This document shows, piece by piece, positions 1-6,738 of a stretch of DNA of 12,992 nucleotides. Source of the stretch: Fontibacterium sp038145245. Its GTDB lineage: Bacteria > Pseudomonadota > Alphaproteobacteria > Pelagibacterales > Pelagibacteraceae. Both the position numbers and the translations under genes were made by a program. Positions within the stretch are counted from its first letter, which is position 1. Each line of letters opens with the position of its first letter. The DNA lies in the NCBI GenBank assembly GCA_038145245.1, contig JAYQPI010000025.1:1-12992 (forward strand), written 5' to 3'. The notes beneath the pieces are model-generated. The model saw nothing but the letters and a program-made list of their open reading frames with translations. It searched no databases and had not been told where the DNA came from.

Positions 1-2366
1 ACAGCTTTAACTCCTAAAAGTTTTGTACCTTTTGCAGCCCAATCGCGAGAGGATCCTGTGCCATATTCTTTTCCTGCAACTACAACCAAATCTATTTTTC
101 TTTTTTGATACTCCATAGATGCATCAAATACTGACATTACTTTTTTATCAGGATGCAACATTGTAACTCCGCCCTCTGTTCCGGGTGCCATTTCATTCTT
201 AATTCTAATATTTGCAAATGTTCCACGCATCATTACCTCGTGATTTCCTCTTCTTGCTCCATAAGAATTAAAATCTTTTTGTAAAACCTGATGATGCATA
301 AAATATTCGCCTGTTGGTCCTGACTTTTGAATAGATCCTGCTGGAGAAATATGATCAGTTGTTATTGAATCTGCCAAAATAAGAAGGGGTCTTGCGTTTT
401 TAATTGCTTTAAATCCTTCTGGTTTATCAGGTAAATTTTCAAAAAATGGCGGTCGTTTAACATAAGTTGATTTTTGGTCCCAATCATAAATACTGCTGGC
501 CACTGTTTTAATCTTCTGCCAACTACTTGGACCTTCTGATACGTTGTCATATCTAGATCTAAACATTTGTGCTGTAATTGAAGTTAGAATTGTATCTGCT
601 ATTTCTTTATTAGTTGGCCAAATATCTTTTAAGAATACATCTTTACCGTTCTTATCTTTGCCAAGTGAATCTTTATAAAGATCAATCATCATTGAACCCG
701 CGATTGCATAAGCCACAACAAGCGGGGGTGATGCTAAATAATTTGCTTTAACTTGTGGATGCACTCGTCCTTCAAAATTTCTATTTCCTGAAAGAACTGA
801 TGCAACGTACAATTCACCTTTAGTAATTGCAGTATTAATATTATCGTTCAATGGTCCAGAGTTTCCAATACAAGTTGTGCACCCATATCCTACCAAATTA
901 AAACCTAATTGATTAAGATATGTGCTCAGTCCAGCTTTTTCTAAATAATCGGTTACAACTTTTGAACCAGGTGCTAAGGAAGTTTTAACCCAAGGCTTAG
1001 AAGATAATCCTCTTTCAATTGCTTTTTTTGCAAGAAGTCCTGCAGCGATTAAAACGCTAGGATTAGAAGTGTTTGTGCAGGATGTGATAGCGGCGATGAC
1101 AATATTTCCATCTTTTAATTTATAATCCGCATTTTCTACAGCATATTCTTTTAAAGATGTTCTTTTGATTGTTTCTTTATAATTTTTATCAAAATCTTTT
1201 GCTGCATCCGTCAATAAAACTTTATCTTGTGGACGTTTTGGACCAGCAATGGTTGGAACTACTGTGCTGACATCTAAACTTAGAGTATCAGTAAATACCA
1301 TGCCTGAACTTGTCCATAGTCCCTGCTCTTTTGCATAAACTTCTATAAGTTTAATTAGATCTTTATCTCTTCCTGAAAATTCTAAATATTTTAGCGTTTC
1401 TTCATCAATTGGAAAAAATCCACATGTTGCTCCATATTCTGGTGCCATATTTGCAATAGTTGCTCTATCTGCAAGAGATAAATTTTTTAAACCTTCTCCA
1501 TAAAACTCTACAAATTTTCCAACTACACCTTTTTTTCTTAACATTTGTGTAACTGTTAAAACTAGATCTGTTGCAGTAGTACCTTCAGGTAATTTTCCTT
1601 TAACTTCAAATCCAACAACTTCTGGAATTAACATTGAAATAGGCTGTCCTAACATAACAGCTTCAGCTTCAATTCCACCAACTCCCCAGCCAAGAACTGC
1701 AAGACCATTCACCATTGTTGTATGACTATCAGTGCCTACTAAAGTATCTGGATAGGCAGTTAATTCTCCATTTATTTCTGAAGACCAAACTACTTTTGAT
1801 AAATATTCCAAATTTACCTGGTGACAAATTCCTGTTCCTGGAGGAACTACTTTAAAATTATTAAATGCTTGCTGACCCCATTTTAAAAATGAATATCTTT
1901 CGCCATTTCTTGAAAATTCTTTTTCAACGTTTAAATCAAATGAGTCTTTATTTGCATAATTATCAACCATCACAGAATGATCGATGACTAAATCAACTTG
2001 TGATAATGGATTAATTCTTTTTGGATCTTTATTTTTAGCTTTAACAGCATCTCGCATAGCAGCTAAATCCGCAACAGCTGGAATTCCTGTATAGTCCTGC
2101 ATTAAAACTCGAGCCGGTCTATATGCTATTTCAGTATCTGAAGTTTTAGTCTTTAACCAACTTTGAATAGCGTTAATTTGTGTTTTATCGACTGTGTTAT
2201 TATCTTCATAACGCAGTAAATTTTCTAATAAAACTTTAAGCGACTTTGGAAGTTTGCTTATATCTTTAAGACCATTTTTCTCAGCCTCTGTTAAGCTATA
2301 AATAACGTAATCTTTTCCATTAACTTTTATAATTTTTTTAGACTTAAAAGAATTAATTTTACTCAT
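1..2366 (-). CDS. acnA: Aconitate hydratase A (partial, C-terminus off the left edge)
   Basis: Aconitase interconverts citrate and isocitrate in the TCA cycle using a [4Fe-4S] cluster in the cytoplasm. The reading frame is open from the ATG at 2366-2364 to the window edge (788 complete codons); family members have about 890 residues, so roughly the last 100 are missing. The start MSKINSFKSKK, the substrate-loop segment VGTDSHTTMVNG, and the cluster motifs ITSCTNTSNPS and GYGCTTCIGNSG are all readable. The three cluster cysteines fall at C430, C496 and C499, with the same spacing as I recall for E. coli AcnA (435/501/504). The swivelling C-terminal domain begins (SITTDHISPAGSI, then YGTGSSRDWAAKG) just before the edge. 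The frame is the same at both ends, so there is no net frameshift. The gene starts 14 nt after the DUF1850 stop codon and is probably cotranscribed with the TAXI TRAP genes upstream. I see no strong Shine-Dalgarno sequence. AcnA rather than AcnB is clear from the domain order. Confidence 0.97.
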   Translation of the reverse strand, partial: MSKINSFKSKKIIKVNGKDYVIYSLTEAEKNGLKDISKLPKSLKVLLENLLRYEDNNTVDKTQINAIQSWLKTKTSDTEIAYRPARVLMQDYTGIPAVADLAAMRDAVKAKNKDPKRINPLSQVDLVIDHSVMVDNYANKDSFDLNVEKEFSRNGERYSFLKWGQQAFNNFKVVPPGTGICHQVNLEYLSKVVWSSEINGELTAYPDTLVGTDSHTTMVNGLAVLGWGVGGIEAEAVMLGQPISMLIPEVVGFEVKGKLPEGTTATDLVLTVTQMLRKKGVVGKFVEFYGEGLKNLSLADRATIANMAPEYGATCGFFPIDEETLKYLEFSGRDKDLIKLIEVYAKEQGLWTSSGMVFTDTLSLDVSTVVPTIAGPKRPQDKVLLTDAAKDFDKNYKETIKRTSLKEYAVENADYKLKDGNIVIAAITSCTNTSNPSVLIAAGLLAKKAIERGLSSKPWVKTSLAPGSKVVTDYLEKAGLSTYLNQLGFNLVGYGCTTCIGNSGPLNDNINTAITKGELYVASVLSGNRNFEGRVHPQVKANYLASPPLVVAYAIAGSMMIDLYKDSLGKDKNGKDVFLKDIWPTNKEIADTILTSITAQMFRSRYDNVSEGPSSWQKIKTVASSIYDWDQKSTYVKRPPFFENLPDKPEGFKAIKNARPLLILADSITTDHISPAGSIQKSGPTGEYFMHHQVLQKDFNSYGARRGNHEVMMRGTFANIRIKNEMAPGTEGGVTMLHPDKKVMSVFDASMEYQKRKIDLVVVAGKEYGTGSSRDWAAKGTKLLGVKA

Positions 2367-2380
2367 AAGAAATTTTCAAT

Positions 2381-2746
2381 TTATTTACTATTGCACACAT
2401 ATAACTTCAATGGTTTATTTTCATTTTTTGGAAGCTCTTCGCACTTTCCATTAAAGCAAATACTCCAATTTTTAATATTCGCTTCTGAAGTCGCTAAAAT
2501 TAATTCGTCTTTAGCGCTAATTTTTGGTTTATAAATCCACCAACCTTTAATTAATTTTGAATTTTCAGGTGGGTCCATTCCTGCGCCTGATCCTTTAACT
2601 CTAGCCTCAATAATTTTAAGTTTAGAATTGATAATTTTCCAATCCTCTTGCCATTCAACTTTTTCAACTGAATGAAACCACGTTAAAGTAAATAATGAAA
2701 CTGCATAACTAACTACTTTTAAACTCGAGGCAACACAAAGAGACAC
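2381..2746 (-). CDS. DUF1850 protein associated with TAXI TRAP transporter
   Basis: A 121-residue protein that I recognise as DUF1850, a small uncharacterised family repeatedly found beside TAXI-type TRAP transporters. The diagnostic segments are FTLTWFHSVEKVEW (residues 19-32), GSGAGMDPPE (52-61), and a C-terminal WSICFNGKC block with Cys97 and Cys102. Cys4 and Cys118 are also present. The start is GTG at 2746-2744: an in-frame stop (TAA at 2752-2750) lies just upstream and no ATG gives the full domain. There is no convincing signal peptide, because the N-terminal stretch aligns with the beginning of the domain itself. No Shine-Dalgarno is visible. It lies 17 nt after the permease stop codon and 14 nt before acnA. 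The function is unknown; an accessory or regulatory role for the transporter is inference from conserved neighbourhood only. Confidence 0.85.
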   Translation of the reverse strand: MSLCVASSLKVVSYAVSLFTLTWFHSVEKVEWQEDWKIINSKLKIIEARVKGSGAGMDPPENSKLIKGWWIYKPKISAKDELILATSEANIKNWSICFNGKCEELPKNENKPLKLYVCNSK

Positions 2747-2763
2747 GTATTATAATTATAAAA

Positions 2764-4854
2764 TTATTGGTTATTAAATTTTTTTTTATTAAACCATCTA
2801 TAAAATAAAATAACTGCTGTTAAAAAAAATCCAATTTCATCAGTAAGTGGTAATGCAACTACTAAAAATACAGGCACTAAAAAAGTAACAAATCTTTCAA
2901 AAAAATTTAGATTTTTATTAAAATAACCAATAACTGTTATTCCCCAAAATAAAATTGCAATAATAACTTTAATGCAAATATAAAAAACCGAAAAAACATA
3001 GTTTAACAAATTACTACCATCATAGCCTTGTAGCATTAACTCAGGAGAATAAACTGCCATATAAGGAATAACAAATCCTGCCATAGCAACTTTTATTGCT
3101 TCAATTGAAATCTTAAGGCCGCTTTCTTTTGCAATTGGTGCGGCTGCAAAACATGCGAGAGCAACTGGAGGTGTTAAATCAGCCATTATTCCAAAATAAA
3201 ATACAAACATATGACTAACGATTAATGGCACACCTAATTTTAATAAAGCAGGAGCAACAACTGCAGATGTAATAATATAATTTGGAATCGTTGGTATGCC
3301 CATGCCAAGGATAAGACTTATAAACATAGTAAGAACCAATGATAAAAAAATACTAGTTTTTCCAACATCAATTACTAATCCTGCTATACTACTTGCAATG
3401 CCTGTTAATGTAAGTGTACCAATTATTATTCCAACTACAGCGCAAGCAACACCAACTGGAAGCGCAGTCTTTGCACCTTCTGCAAGAGCATCTCTACATG
3501 ATAAAAGTGTTTCTCTTCCACCCTTTGAAAAAAAATTCCAAAAAAGCAAAATGACTAGAGTAATCTTTATTACATTGGCTCCTAATTTAAAAAATAAAGA
3601 AGCTGTAAAACCTAAAACGATCCAAAATAAAATTCTTATTATTTTAGATGAAAATTCTAATACAATTGAGCTACCTAAAATTAGAAATGCAGTTAATATA
3701 AGTCCGATACTACCTGAATAAAGGGGAGTGTAACCTGCAAACAATAAATAAATCAAAACTAATAATGGCAAAACTAAAAACCATTTTTCTTTGATTGCTT
3801 TAATTGCAGATGGTAATTCGTTTTTTGGAAGTCCTACAAGATTTTTCTTTGTAGCTTCTAAGTGAACCATCCAAAAAGCTGAAAAATAATATAATAAAGC
3901 TGGAAATATTGCAGCCTTCACTATCTCGAAATATTCAACACCCAGGGTTTCTGCCATTATAAATGCCACCGCACCCATGACTGGTGGCATTATTTGTCCT
4001 CCCATTGAAGCCGTAGCTTCAACCCCTCCTGCAAATGCAGGTCGATAACCAAATTTTTTCATTAAGGGAATTGTAAATTGACCAGTGGTAACAACATTAG
4101 CTACTCCAGATCCTGAGATTGTTCCCATTAATCCTGAGGAAACTATTGCAACCTTAGCAGGACCTCCTGTGGTATGACCTACGCTACCAAGAGAAACATC
4201 CGTGAATAATTTTATCATTCCAGCTCTTTCTAAAAAAGAACCAAATAAAATAAATAAAAAAATAAAAGTCGAAGAAACATAAGTTGGAACGCCATAAATA
4301 CCTTCTGTTCCATAAGTTAAATGTTCAATAACTGCATTAAAATTATAACCTCTATGTTGAAATATTCCTGAAAGATGATTGCCAAATAGACAATAAAGTA
4401 AAAAAATTCCGCAAATAATTGGCAACGCTATTCCCATTATAGTTCCGGAGGCTGCAAATACTACTATTAAAGCTAAAACACCAAAAAAAATATCCATTGG
4501 TATAGGATCTCCAGAACGAAGAATTAACGCTTTATATTCTACAATTTGATAAGTCGCTACAGCAACACTTGCGACTGCAATACTCCAACCAATAATTTTA
4601 AAAACTATATTTTTTTTTTTAATTGCTAAAACAAGAGGAAATCCTAAAAGTCCTAAAAAACCAACGTGAACTGCTCTTAAAATTTGACTAGGAACATCAA
4701 TAATATGTGCCGCTGTTAATAATTGAAAACTAGAAAAGATAATTGCGATATAAAATAATATTTTTCCTTCTAAACTAAGCGGAAATTTTTCTATAAGTGG
4801 ATCAATTAACTCTACCGATATATTATTATCAGTAGAGTTAATTTTTTTATTCAT
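2764..4854 (-). CDS. TRAP transporter fused permease (TAXI type, DctQ-DctM fusion)
   Basis: Inner-membrane permease of a tripartite ATP-independent periplasmic (TRAP) transporter, which moves organic anions using an ion gradient and a periplasmic binding protein. At 696 residues it has the length of the fused form: a short hydrophilic N-terminus, about four DctQ-like membrane segments (roughly 30-160), then the large DctM-like domain. Hallmark stretches are GGPAKVAIVSSGLMGTISG (about 230-248), GGQIMPPVMGA (285-295), GMGIPT (517-522) and LTPPVALA (560-567), typical of the 4TM/12TM fusion paired with TAXI receptors. The start is ATG at 4854-4852, 19 nt after the receptor stop codon, without a clear Shine-Dalgarno. 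Codons 4-17 form a strong inverted repeat (separate entry). An 11-T run on the plus strand (4610-4620) encodes lysines near residue 80. Substrate cannot be read from the sequence; glutamate, 2-oxoglutarate or other C4-C6 acids are possibilities. Confidence 0.95.
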   Translation of the reverse strand: MNKKINSTDNNISVELIDPLIEKFPLSLEGKILFYIAIIFSSFQLLTAAHIIDVPSQILRAVHVGFLGLLGFPLVLAIKKKNIVFKIIGWSIAVASVAVATYQIVEYKALILRSGDPIPMDIFFGVLALIVVFAASGTIMGIALPIICGIFLLYCLFGNHLSGIFQHRGYNFNAVIEHLTYGTEGIYGVPTYVSSTFIFLFILFGSFLERAGMIKLFTDVSLGSVGHTTGGPAKVAIVSSGLMGTISGSGVANVVTTGQFTIPLMKKFGYRPAFAGGVEATASMGGQIMPPVMGAVAFIMAETLGVEYFEIVKAAIFPALLYYFSAFWMVHLEATKKNLVGLPKNELPSAIKAIKEKWFLVLPLLVLIYLLFAGYTPLYSGSIGLILTAFLILGSSIVLEFSSKIIRILFWIVLGFTASLFFKLGANVIKITLVILLFWNFFSKGGRETLLSCRDALAEGAKTALPVGVACAVVGIIIGTLTLTGIASSIAGLVIDVGKTSIFLSLVLTMFISLILGMGIPTIPNYIITSAVVAPALLKLGVPLIVSHMFVFYFGIMADLTPPVALACFAAAPIAKESGLKISIEAIKVAMAGFVIPYMAVYSPELMLQGYDGSNLLNYVFSVFYICIKVIIAILFWGITVIGYFNKNLNFFERFVTFLVPVFLVVALPLTDEIGFFLTAVILFYRWFNKKKFNNQ
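4804..4843 (-). promoter_or_regulatory. Strong stem-loop inside the first codons of the TRAP permease
   Basis: In the sense mRNA, AAUUAACUCUACUGAUA (4843-4827) pairs with UAUCGGUAGAGUUAAUU (4820-4804). This gives a continuous 17-bp stem with a single G-U pair and a 6-nt AUAAUA loop. It lies about 9 nt after the permease AUG and spans codons 4-17. It is not an intrinsic terminator in the sense direction, because GAUCC and not a U-run follows. It could block 3' exonucleases and so keep binding-protein mRNA in excess, or slow early permease translation. The pairing is seen directly; the function is inference. Confidence 0.6.
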
Positions 4855-4877
4855 AAACTAAAATAAATTTAGTTTAT
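4853..4877 (-). promoter_or_regulatory. AU-rich hairpin spanning the receptor stop and permease start codons
   Basis: In the sense mRNA, AUAAACUAAA (4877-4868) pairs with UUUAGUUUAU (4862-4853) across a 5-nt loop, a perfect 10-bp inverted repeat. The stem contains the UAA stop of the solute-binding protein and the A and U of the permease AUG. It is almost all A-U pairs and therefore weak alone, but ribosomes terminating on the receptor gene would open it, which fits translational coupling. It sits 9 nt before the larger stem-loop at 4804-4843. The role is inference. Confidence 0.4.
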
Positions 4878-5815
4878 TTTATTATTCCTTTTTCTTTAAA
4901 ATATTTCTGGGCTCCAGGGTGTAAAGGAACTGGCATTCCAGCTGTTGCTTTTTTAATATCAATATCTTTTGCAGCAGCATGCGCAGCAACTAATTCTGGC
5001 AAACTTTCAAAGACTAATTTTGTCATCTGATAGACTGTTTCTGTTGGAACATCTTTATGTGTAACTAAAAAATTACCAATTGCTGCTGTTGAAACATTTG
5101 CTGTTTGTCCTTTGTAAGTATTTGCAGGTATCACTCCTGTAATATAAGGTGATCCTATTTTTTTAATCACATCTGGAGAAACAGAGACAACTACTACATC
5201 AACAGAATTTGCTAAATCTTTTAAAGATGCAACTCCCAATCCAGCAGATTGAAGTGTAGCATCAAGTTGTCTATTTTTAATTAGCTCAACAGACTCTGCA
5301 AAGGGAAGATATTCTACTTTAGAAAGATCTTTATAACTCATACCAGCTGCGGTTAATATCGCTCTTGCGTTTAATTCTGTTCCTGATTTCGGCGCTCCTA
5401 CAGAAACTTTTTTTCCCTTTAAGTCAGCTATTGTTTTGATATTTGATTCTTTAGATGCAACTATTTGTACATAATTTGGATAAATAGCAGCTATACCTCT
5501 TAGTTTATCTAACTTACCTTTAAAACCAACTTCTTGATTTCCTTCCCAAGCAAATTTTAAAGAGTCTCCAAGAACAAATGCTATTTCTCCTTTTGCATCC
5601 TGAAGTAAATTTAAGTTTTCAACAGATGCTTTTGTAGCTTGTACCTGCGTTTTTGAATTTTTTATTTTATCGCCATAAATTTTCTGCAAACTTACACCTA
5701 GCGGATAATAAACGCCTGAAGTTCCACCAGTTAAAATATTTATGAATTCTGCAGAATTTGAAGTGCTCATACTTATTAAAAGCGCACATAAAATAGATGA
5801 TATTTTTTTTAACAT
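4874..5815 (-). CDS. TAXI-family TRAP transporter solute-binding protein
   Basis: Periplasmic receptor that captures the substrate and delivers it to the TRAP permease encoded directly downstream. The 313 residues begin with a signal peptide (MLKKISSILCALLISMSTSNSA, probable cleavage near residue 22). The TAXI hallmark GGTSGVYYPLG follows at residues 30-40, typical of the TRAP-associated extracytoplasmic immunogenic protein family; length is normal. Further support comes from the internal segments IADLKGKKVSVGAPKSGTELNARAIL (about 128-153, a lobe with ligand-binding character) and the C-terminal LHPGAQKYFKEKG. The start is ATG at 5815-5813, preceded by AAAGG at a suitable distance. It is the first gene of the minus-strand train leading into acnA. 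The best-known TAXI receptors bind glutamate or related acids, but the substrate here is undetermined. Confidence 0.95.
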   Translation of the reverse strand: MLKKISSILCALLISMSTSNSAEFINILTGGTSGVYYPLGVSLQKIYGDKIKNSKTQVQATKASVENLNLLQDAKGEIAFVLGDSLKFAWEGNQEVGFKGKLDKLRGIAAIYPNYVQIVASKESNIKTIADLKGKKVSVGAPKSGTELNARAILTAAGMSYKDLSKVEYLPFAESVELIKNRQLDATLQSAGLGVASLKDLANSVDVVVVSVSPDVIKKIGSPYITGVIPANTYKGQTANVSTAAIGNFLVTHKDVPTETVYQMTKLVFESLPELVAAHAAAKDIDIKKATAGMPVPLHPGAQKYFKEKGIIK

Positions 5816-5849
5816 ACTTGACCTTTAAATTTGTTAGTGAAGTCATTAG

Positions 5850-5855
5850 ATTATA
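5850..5855 (-). promoter_or_regulatory. Candidate -10 box for the TAXI TRAP operon
   Basis: The 123-nt divergent gap 5816-5938 has to hold promoters for both the TAXI receptor (minus) and msrB (plus). On the minus strand there is an exact TATAAT (5855-5850), about 35 nt before the receptor ATG. No good -35 box is present at 16-18 nt spacing (only TTAATT-like sequence), so the call is tentative. For msrB, TATAAA (5917-5922) lies about 17 nt before the ATG, with a TTGAAG at 5890-5895 that is too far (21 nt) for a normal spacer. No hairpin or other feature stands out in this gap. Confidence 0.35.
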
Positions 5856-5938
5856 AAACTTATTAAAAGACAATTAATTTTTGTTCAACTTGAAGTAGTA
5901 TTAAAAATTAAATTCTTATAAAACTAGTCTCAATCTTA

Positions 5939-6340
5939 ATGAAATATAAAATTAATAAATCTGAAACTGAATGGCAAAATATTTTATCGGAAAATGAATA
6001 TAGGGTTTTACGACAAGAAGGAACAGAGCGAGCATTCACAAATAAACTTTATAACGAAAATAGAGTTGGCAACTATTATTGTATTGGCTGCAATTCAAAA
6101 TTATTTAGTTCTAAAATGAAATTCGATAGCGGTACGGGCTGGCCTTCCTTTTTTGATTCTTATAAAGATGTTTTTGAAACAAGCACAGATTATAAATTAA
6201 TTTACCCAAGAACAGAGTATCATTGTTCAAAATGTGGAGGTCATCATGGACATTTATTTGAGGACGGTCCAGAACCAACAAATAAAAGATACTGTAACAA
6301 TGGAACAGCTCTAAAGTTCGTTCCAGAAAATATAGATTAA
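5939..6340 (+). CDS. msrB: Peptide-methionine (R)-S-oxide reductase MsrB
   Basis: Reduces the R-epimer of methionine sulfoxide in proteins. The 133 residues comprise a single MsrB domain without a signal peptide, so a cytoplasmic location is expected. Zinc ligands are two CxxC pairs, C48/C51 (YCIGC) and C96/C99 (CSKCGGHHGH). The signature SGTGWPSF is at 64-71, and the catalytic cysteine is C119 in RYCNNGTALKF. There are only five cysteines: the resolving cysteine found in SGCGWPSF-type enzymes is replaced by Thr66, so regeneration must use direct attack by a thiol reductant or an unusual route. It heads a two-gene plus-strand unit with a hotdog thioesterase 4 nt downstream, and diverges from the TAXI TRAP operon. 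The partner MsrA is encoded convergently at 6739-7308. Confidence 0.96.
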   Translation: MKYKINKSETEWQNILSENEYRVLRQEGTERAFTNKLYNENRVGNYYCIGCNSKLFSSKMKFDSGTGWPSFFDSYKDVFETSTDYKLIYPRTEYHCSKCGGHHGHLFEDGPEPTNKRYCNNGTALKFVPENID

Positions 6341-6344
6341 TTAT

Positions 6345-6737
6345 ATGAACATATCATCTGAGGTAAGTAAAAAAGGTTTTATAAAATATATTGGCGGAAT
6401 TGAATTTAAAAAAGTCTCAAAAGATAATTTTGAATTTAGATCAAAAGTTAAAAATTTTAATTTGAATTCTTCAGGGATAACCCATGGAGGTTATTTAGCA
6501 GCTATTCTTGATAGTGGTATGGGTTCTGCAGCACATAAAGTAATTGATGATGGCAAAAGATGCGTGACTATTTCATTAGATATAAAATTTATAGGAGCAT
6601 CAAAAGAAAATGATTTTTTGATTGGCAAAGTAGTTATAAGTAAAAAAACTCAATCTCTTATTTTTGTAAAAGCTGATTTATTTAAGTCTAAGAGTATTAT
6701 TGCATCTGCATCTGGAATTTGGAAAATTTTAAAATAA
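6345..6737 (+). CDS. PaaI-like hotdog-fold thioesterase
   Basis: A 130-residue single hotdog domain of the PaaI/YbgC-like acyl-CoA thioesterase group. The defining stretch is ITHGGYLAAILDSGMGSAA (residues 45-63): HGG at 47-49 begins the central helix and Asp56 sits at the usual catalytic acid position. The strand TISLDIKFIGAS (75-86) follows the normal 'vTv.l.i.fl.pa' pattern. Members hydrolyse acyl- or aryl-CoA thioesters in the cytoplasm, usually as tetramers; the substrate cannot be predicted. The start ATG follows the msrB stop codon by 4 nt, so it is probably cotranscribed and perhaps translationally coupled. Its stop is 1 nt from the convergent msrA stop, and no terminator separates them. 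Confidence 0.85.
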   Translation: MNISSEVSKKGFIKYIGGIEFKKVSKDNFEFRSKVKNFNLNSSGITHGGYLAAILDSGMGSAAHKVIDDGKRCVTISLDIKFIGASKENDFLIGKVVISKKTQSLIFVKADLFKSKSIIASASGIWKILK

Positions 6738-6738
6738 A

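Noticed and set aside
362..550. 62-codon minus-strand frame inside acnA
   Set aside because: AcnA reads through this region in another frame with conserved sequence, so this is a shadow.
3296..3721. 141-codon open frame on the plus strand inside the TRAP permease
   Set aside because: It is antisense to conserved DctM membrane segments, its translation shows no family resemblance, and there is no promoter or Shine-Dalgarno; it is a shadow of the permease.
5667..5873. 68-codon minus-strand frame overlapping the start of the TAXI receptor
   Set aside because: It is out of frame with the recognised receptor, which has a signal peptide and the TAXI motif; the translation looks like a frame-shifted version of those codons.
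5816..5938. Divergent gap considered as a riboswitch or small RNA site
   Set aside because: It is uniformly A+T-rich, without a stable stem or conserved aptamer sequence; only a weak -10-like box can be named.
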